DNA of 64,000 bases from NCBI GenBank assembly GCA_013365325.1, contig JABVXV010000006.1, positions 62,001-126,000 of the forward strand. The letters run 5' to 3'. Shown in pieces: positions 58,838-64,000 of this stretch; within the stretch, counting starts at the first letter, position 1, and each line of letters begins with the position of its first letter. Origin of the DNA: Dipetalonema caudispina. Taxonomy: Eukaryota > Nematoda > Chromadorea > Rhabditida > Onchocercidae. A model generated the notes under the pieces. That model searched no databases and had not been told where the DNA came from. It saw only the letters and a list, made by a program, of their open reading frames with translations. Both the position numbers and the translations under genes were made by a program.

Positions 58838-59406
58838 TTCTTCCTCCTTTGAACTGTGCAATTAGTATAATTTGAAAATAAAATATAAGAAAATATGTCA
58901 CATCTAGTGCGTATCGAGGAATGAAATTTCAAAAAGAATTTTTCATAAAGACAAGTAGAAGCATATTCAATTCAGGTAGAGCGAAAGTATAGAAAGAACA
59001 CAGTATGTAATAGATCTTAAAAAAGGACTGACAGTGTCAGACAACAAATTGTTCCATGAATGTGCCAGTAAGGTGGTTTAGAGCACTTGACCCTTAACTC
59101 GTCAATAAACAGCAACGTCTTCATATAATATATCATACGATGCATTATATTTGGGTTATGAGAACTGGACGAGTCATCACTACAACCGACGAAAGTATAA
59201 GTGTAAAATGGAAACTTCATAAGTAAAAAAAAATAACAACACAAATTGAAGTACATAGAATAAATACTATTAATAACTGGTCGAGAACATATGCATTATA
59301 TTACAGAAACACAAATCCGAATCCTTGGAAAATTTGTTCCCTTGATTAAGTTCATTTGCTTACAGATTAATTTTGAGAGATCAGAACTTCCATCATTCCC
59401 AGACCT

Positions 59407-59409
<3 letters not shown>

Positions 59410-59448
<39 letters not shown>
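59410..59448. repeat. (GA)n microsatellite
   Basis: About 19 GA dinucleotides interrupted once by AAAG. It lies about 570 bp upstream of the SEC23 start codon. Confidence 0.95.
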
Positions 59449-60557
59449 TAAAGAGGTTTTCACACCTGAAACACGAGAATGTCCACGTGTACATTCCGAG
59501 AAACGCGATATGCAACTTACGAACATATCATAACAGTTTTTACATAAATTTATTTAAATCAATTTCCAATCAACTAGTGAATCAATCAGTTAAATGATCT
59601 TTAGCACTTACATGAAAATTTTAATGAGTTATCAATTAGCTACCAGCTAGGACGAAATATTGCAGACAAAATTTGACTAGATTAAAATAGAAAAAATCAT
59701 AATTAGAGCACTTTTAATGCATCCGAACATGCTATAAGTGATGGTGTCAATACCAAAATATCTTATGTAAATTCTAATCTTAATCCACAAAAAATACATA
59801 ATTCAATTAGAAACAACAATAAAATAAGGAATATTTGCTAGGAAAGACCGATATTTCTTTTATTCTCTAATGCTTTAATACGATATGTATGTATTGAAAA
59901 AACATGATAATACTCAATAAATGCTTTAAAAAACTGCCAGAAAGGTTATCGTTACATAAAGTTAGCTTTTAGTTAATATGCAAATCACCAAACATATTGC
60001 TACGATAGACCGTTTTCATAGATAAATCAACAAATAATGCTAAATTTTCTTGAATTTCAATGCTTTCATTGTTCCTTATAATCTACAACACAACCTATTT
60101 CACCAAAGCAATGATTCTGAATTTTCCTGTTTAGCAACATCCGCAATGTGGGTTATATATGTTTCACAGAAGTGGGTAGTTCTACATAACGGGCCGCAGC
60201 ATATGGTTTACGTGGTAGGTAGGGGTGGTGGCATTGGTGGCATCCTAGATGATGATACCGGGGTGTTTTGTGGTGCTAGGGTAACTAACGTGGCATCGCA
60301 TGCTGATGAGATAACCACCATTCTTATCGATCACTTATTTACTTATTACGAAAAGCTGTCCATTTATTGGATTTTTTAGTCGGCATTTTGGTTAAATTTA
60401 TGTAAAGGATAATAAAGTATTAATCCTCATTTATAGTTTTTATATATAAGATGATAATTGAGATCGTGGAGTTGAAGAGCTGTCTCTCAACAATTGGAAG
60501 TAAGTAAGCATGAAGTGTAATACCGTTCTGTTTGAAAATTTGACTTTTCTAATTTGT

Positions 60558-60565
60558 TATCCCAG
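60558..60565 (+). promoter_or_regulatory. Likely trans-splice or 5'-UTR intron acceptor of eS25
   Basis: TTATCCCAG ends at 60565, 15 bases before the ATG at 60581. This is typical placement for a spliced-leader acceptor in a nematode ribosomal protein gene. Confidence 0.45.
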
Positions 60566-60580
60566 GATTTTTATACCGTC

Positions 60581-61777
60581 ATGCCTCCAAAAACATCAGC
60601 GAAGGCTGGTAAGGGTGGAAAAGGTGATTCGAAAGCTGTGGCGAAGGCGCCAAAAAAGAAAGAAGGTGGAGGAGGCGGTAAGGCTAAGAAAAAGAAGTGG
60701 TCCAAAGGAAAAGTTCGGGACAAGTTGAACAATATGGTCCTTTTTGATAAAGCAACTTATGAAAAGCTGTATAAAGAAGTATGTTTTTTCGAGAACGTTT
60801 TCTTGTACTTTTCTTTCCTTTTAACTTTTCTCAAGACTCTACATGATGTTGCACTGTAGTATAAGGTATGTAATGGCTGAACGATGTCAAAGCAGTATGA
60901 AATCTGTGCTCTAGAAATTTTAAGCGCAGAATCCTAGTTTCAAGAATTCAGTTAGGCAGATTATTCAATACCTCAGAGGATGTCTTTTGGGAGGTCGAAT
61001 GCTTGAAATCATTTGAGGAATTCTGTCACGAAACACAATTGTACTTCCTCCATTTAAAAGATTTTTTAAAGCTGTGGTGACTTTCCGCTTACTTTAATAT
61101 TTAATAGAGTTATTCAGGATGTTCTTGTTGCAGGTTATTACGTATAAGCTTATCACACCGTCGGTGGTTTCGGAAAGATTAAAGGTTCGCGCATCTTTAG
61201 CAAAACAAGGACTCCGAGAGCTTCTTGCAAAAGGTTTGTATTATTGCTTGTTGGCGTCGGTATTTCAAAAGTAATCTTGTTGAAGAATAAGGCGGGGTTA
61301 TATGGTGCTTTTCCGCAAGTAAGAAATCCAAACAGAAATTTGCCATGGATAGACTCTACTTGATTGCGATATCTGCTGAATGCAGAACAGGAACCGTTTT
61401 CCCGACCAATAGTCCTGTAGTATATGGCATTGCGGTGAATTGTTGTTATAACATAATCATATATAGCATTCCTTGAGACGGCTGCCAATATGGCTCTGGA
61501 TTCTTGACTGTATTGTTGGGGTAAAGGGTAGTATTGGTTTACTATTTTTTTTTATGTTAACTGATAGACTTTGATATGGCTGTGCTCTTGACTCTAAAAT
61601 ATTTTATGCTGTCAGATCTTCTAACAGATAGACTGAGGATGTCTTATTTTTCACTTCTTATTCAGATTCGTATAAAATTTTCGTATGTTTGCAGGAATGA
61701 TCAAGTGTGTGGTACATCATGGCGGTCAACTCGTCTACACAAGGTGTACGAAAGCAGATGATACTATTGTTGAATAA
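60581..61777 (+). CDS. rps-25: Small-subunit ribosomal protein eS25 (RPS25)
   Basis: Component of the 40S subunit head, near the tRNA exit site. Three exons, 60581-60778, 61134-61233 and 61695-61777, all GT-AG with matching phase; 126 aa. A Lys/Ala/Gly-rich N-terminus ([20 protein letters not shown]) is followed by the conserved winged-helix core: [57 protein letters not shown]. Length fits the family (117-125 aa). The gene is divergent from SEC23. Intron 2 (461 nt) is more complex in sequence than other introns here. Confidence 0.95.
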
Positions 61778-64000
61778 TTTCGCTTTGTTATTGGTTTTTT
61801 TGCTATAAAATTTCTGAATTGTTTATGTGGCAGCACATTTATGGAGTCGGTCATGTGGTAGAACACATTGCGTATTTTAGAAGCAAACGCATGTTCGCTT
61901 TTTAATAGATTCTTATGATGCTGAGTTGTTTTATGTAGTTCATTTGTCCATCCAACTAAAAAGGCGAAACTTTAAAAGTCAACTGCTCTCCTCAGGTCAT
62001 AAATTATTCGGAAAGACTAGTGAGGCAATATCTCCAGTGGTACTAGGCCATTTGAACATTTCCTGTTGTCAGTTTTCAAGTAAACTAGTTCAACTGATCT
62101 TGTAGAGGTATCGAATCTAGACAGAATTTCAAACTTGGTCATGCTTCCCTTCTAGCTCTGCTAAGAATCGATTGCCTTTGATCTTTCTGTTCGAGGACAT
62201 TTCGTTTAATATGGTTTAAATTAGAAATGGATTAGGTTTAATATGAAATTTGATGATCGAATAATTGGTTAACAACAAATATGGATTTGCAAGAATATGT
62301 TGTTGGATCGATTTGAAATTGAAGTTCTATTTCGCATTGTATGCCTGCTTCAATATAATAGATGGAATTATCATTTGCGACGTCTTCCGGTGGTTTGGTT
62401 GAGTTTTTGGCTCTCGGCTTCCAGTTGTCTCTGGAATGTGTAGATCCATCAGTGTTGCAGTATGTAAATTTGCATTACACTCCACGAATATTGTCGTGGT
62501 CTTCCACAAATTGGACTGAATTGTGGGAGAAGGTGAATTAGAGGATTTTCAGTTCACAATGAAACGTACTTTGTACTCGTCGCTAATAAATTTTTCAACT
62601 TTATCCACATTCAGAGTGAGAACCATTGCTTCGACCGGTATTGTGAGGTTCCAATTAAGCTTTTTGAAGGCGTTGCCTTCCTTGAAAATTGAATAAGATT
62701 AACCATCGTCCAAGGAAAAAAAATGCATTTTTTGAAGAGGATCGGCTAGAAAGGGGTGAATGGCATCATTAATAACTTAATTGTTGATGCTTCTTGAACA
62801 ACTCCAACTCCCACTCGTCTTTATTTTTGGATTTTTTAATTCAAGAAATATAATTTCATGGGAATATGTCTTACCCCAATCGCTTTAGCTTGGGCGAATT
62901 GAAATTGCACTATTGCAAAGAGTACCTTAAAATTAACTTCTGATAATGTGTAACAGTCTATTAAACAATATAACCAGGTGTGCTCAGATAAATAACAATT
63001 ATAATAAAGTAAGGATGAAGTAGACATTCGATAAACCCATCCAACTCTACAGTTTATCTACTAGCAGTGCTAACACAACTAAAAATCATTTAACGCGAAC
63101 CAAAACAAAAACGACACAACCGGTTGATGACATTGCTTGCAATTAAGATGCAGTATTCTCCTCATTGTGAGTTTCTTATATATTTGCTAAGAGCACAAAG
63201 TTATATCTATTATGAATTGTTAAAAAATGACACAATCCCAAGTATTCATTTCACATTTTAAATATTCCAGCCATCACAATGTTTTTTGTTCTATCACACT
63301 ATACGTCATAAAATTACTGAGATTGAACCAAATCAAATATTACTGGGTAAATTTACATTCCAAAAGAAAAAAATTGAAACAGAATGTTAACATTTTCAGA
63401 AGCAGTTTTATAAATATTCTGTACAGTGATGTAAATACTATCAATTTCTTTTTATTCTATCAAACATTAACACTGGATAAAATTACCAAAAAATAAAAGT
63501 CGAAGATAGAAAGAAAAGTTAAATAATTTCTAAATGGTTGAATTGATATGTATGTGAAATATGTAGTCAATGTATCACTATCAGTAATTTATAAGTGCTA
63601 ATGTGAACAAATTTGTTAATCATCAGTAATTAATAATGGCTATTTCCTGAAGCCATAGAGATTCTGAGACATTAGGGAACCTGTCGTGTTGCATAATATG
63701 CAAAAACAGATGAAGTAACTTTGTGGTCCTTCATCTTTATCTTCTAAGTATCTTTTTTTCCCACGAGTGCAATAATATTTTCATGGTGTATTTCTGGTAT
63801 GATTTGTACTGCAAATATTAGCTCATACTCTTCTTTATTCTTTTGTAGTGGTTTTGCTGCTAAAGACGGCTCGCTACATTTTTTTTCTTGAATTTTTTAT
63901 GTTGACTGAAGCTAATCAAAAAGGGAAGAAATTTCACTGTAACACATATTTCTTCAATAATCTGAAATTTATCTTCTGGTGTATCCATCTTTTAAGGCAT
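61778..64000. other. 3' flank of eS25, no intact gene recognised
   Basis: 2.2 kb. The first part is non-coding. Between about 62330 and 63000 the - strand shows protein-like stretches in changing frames (see next entry). From 63050 to the end nothing is recognised. Confidence 0.4.
62330..63000 (-). pseudogene. Possible degenerate coding relic
   Basis: Reading the - strand, several 40-70 residue stretches are open but switch frame or hit stops: SEVNFKVLFAIVQFQFAQAK, then VGVGVVQEASTIKLLMMP, then FKEGNAFKKLNWNLTIPVEA up to a TGA, then a stretch with DVANDNSIYYIEAGIQCEIE. A SLDDG-stop-SYS segment vaguely recalls the C-terminal part of GH31 glucosidases, but this is weak. It may be a pseudogene, or exons of a real gene with wrongly guessed junctions. 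Confidence 0.25.

Larger units (their letters stand above)
58838..60580. other. Divergent region between SEC23 and ribosomal protein eS25
   Basis: 1.74 kb containing the promoters of both genes. It has a GA microsatellite (59410-59448) and a GC-richer island at 60150-60310 that is open on both strands. No TATA box or known operator can be assigned with confidence. Confidence 0.45.

Noticed and set aside
60190..60380. A spliced - strand mini-gene (MPTKKSNKWTAF..., then PPMPPPLPTT..., then THFCETYITHIADV)
   Set aside because: It would need introns of 30 and 47 nt, shorter than the shortest well-supported introns here (about 76 nt). The island is kept only as an observation.
61153..61488. 111-codon - strand frame over eS25 exon 2 and intron 2
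   Set aside because: Antisense shadow with no splice logic and no recognisable protein.

Overview
The window is nuclear DNA of a nematode, most likely a spirurid/filarial worm. It is AT-rich, its genes are cut into short exons (about 50-290 nt), and its introns are small and usually end in TTTCAG. Several start codons lie just behind a 3' splice-acceptor sequence, as expected for spliced-leader trans-splicing. The encoded proteins are animal-type (PC2-class prohormone convertase, SLC23 carrier, gamma-SNAP, SEC23, ribosomal protein eS25). The species cannot be named from sequence alone. All exon models below are hand-made from open frames, splice signals and phase matching; no alignment or search was run.

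Layout. (1) 270-19498, + strand: the 3' part of a very large extracellular protein gene (42 modelled exons, at least 2,781 aa, 5' end outside the window): parallel beta-helix region, EGF-like array, IPT/TIG-like domain, a long beta-rich region, a cadherin-like repeat and a Ser/Thr-rich tail. (2) 19.5-25.15 kb: no gene seen. (3) 25154-30348, +: PC2/EGL-3 prohormone convertase. (4) 30.35-40.05 kb: gene-poor, with a 100-base assembly gap and a 5-copy 32-bp tandem repeat. (5) 40048-44630, +: SLC23 nucleobase/ascorbate transporter, with a striking hairpin in intron 6. (6) 46227-49164, 49618-52253 and 53292-58837, all on the - strand: an unrecognised helix-rich protein, gamma-SNAP, and SEC23. Transcription order is SEC23, gamma-SNAP, unknown, so they could be one operon of membrane-traffic genes. 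(7) 60581-61777, +: ribosomal protein eS25, divergent from SEC23. (8) 61.8-64 kb: no intact gene, possible coding relics on the - strand.

How they work together. SEC23 (COPII coat) and gamma-SNAP (NSF adaptor) act at successive steps of vesicle budding and fusion, which makes their same-strand neighbourhood notable. EGL-3/PC2 acts later, inside dense-core vesicles, on neuropeptide precursors. The remaining genes look like unrelated neighbours.

Most noteworthy: a near-perfect 29-bp-stem hairpin in an SLC23 intron (pre-miRNA-like or a small foldback element); an AT-AG intron directly after the PC2 autocleavage site, where retention would stop translation at once; three GC-AG introns forced by conserved protein and phase; and the unusual domain architecture of the giant protein.
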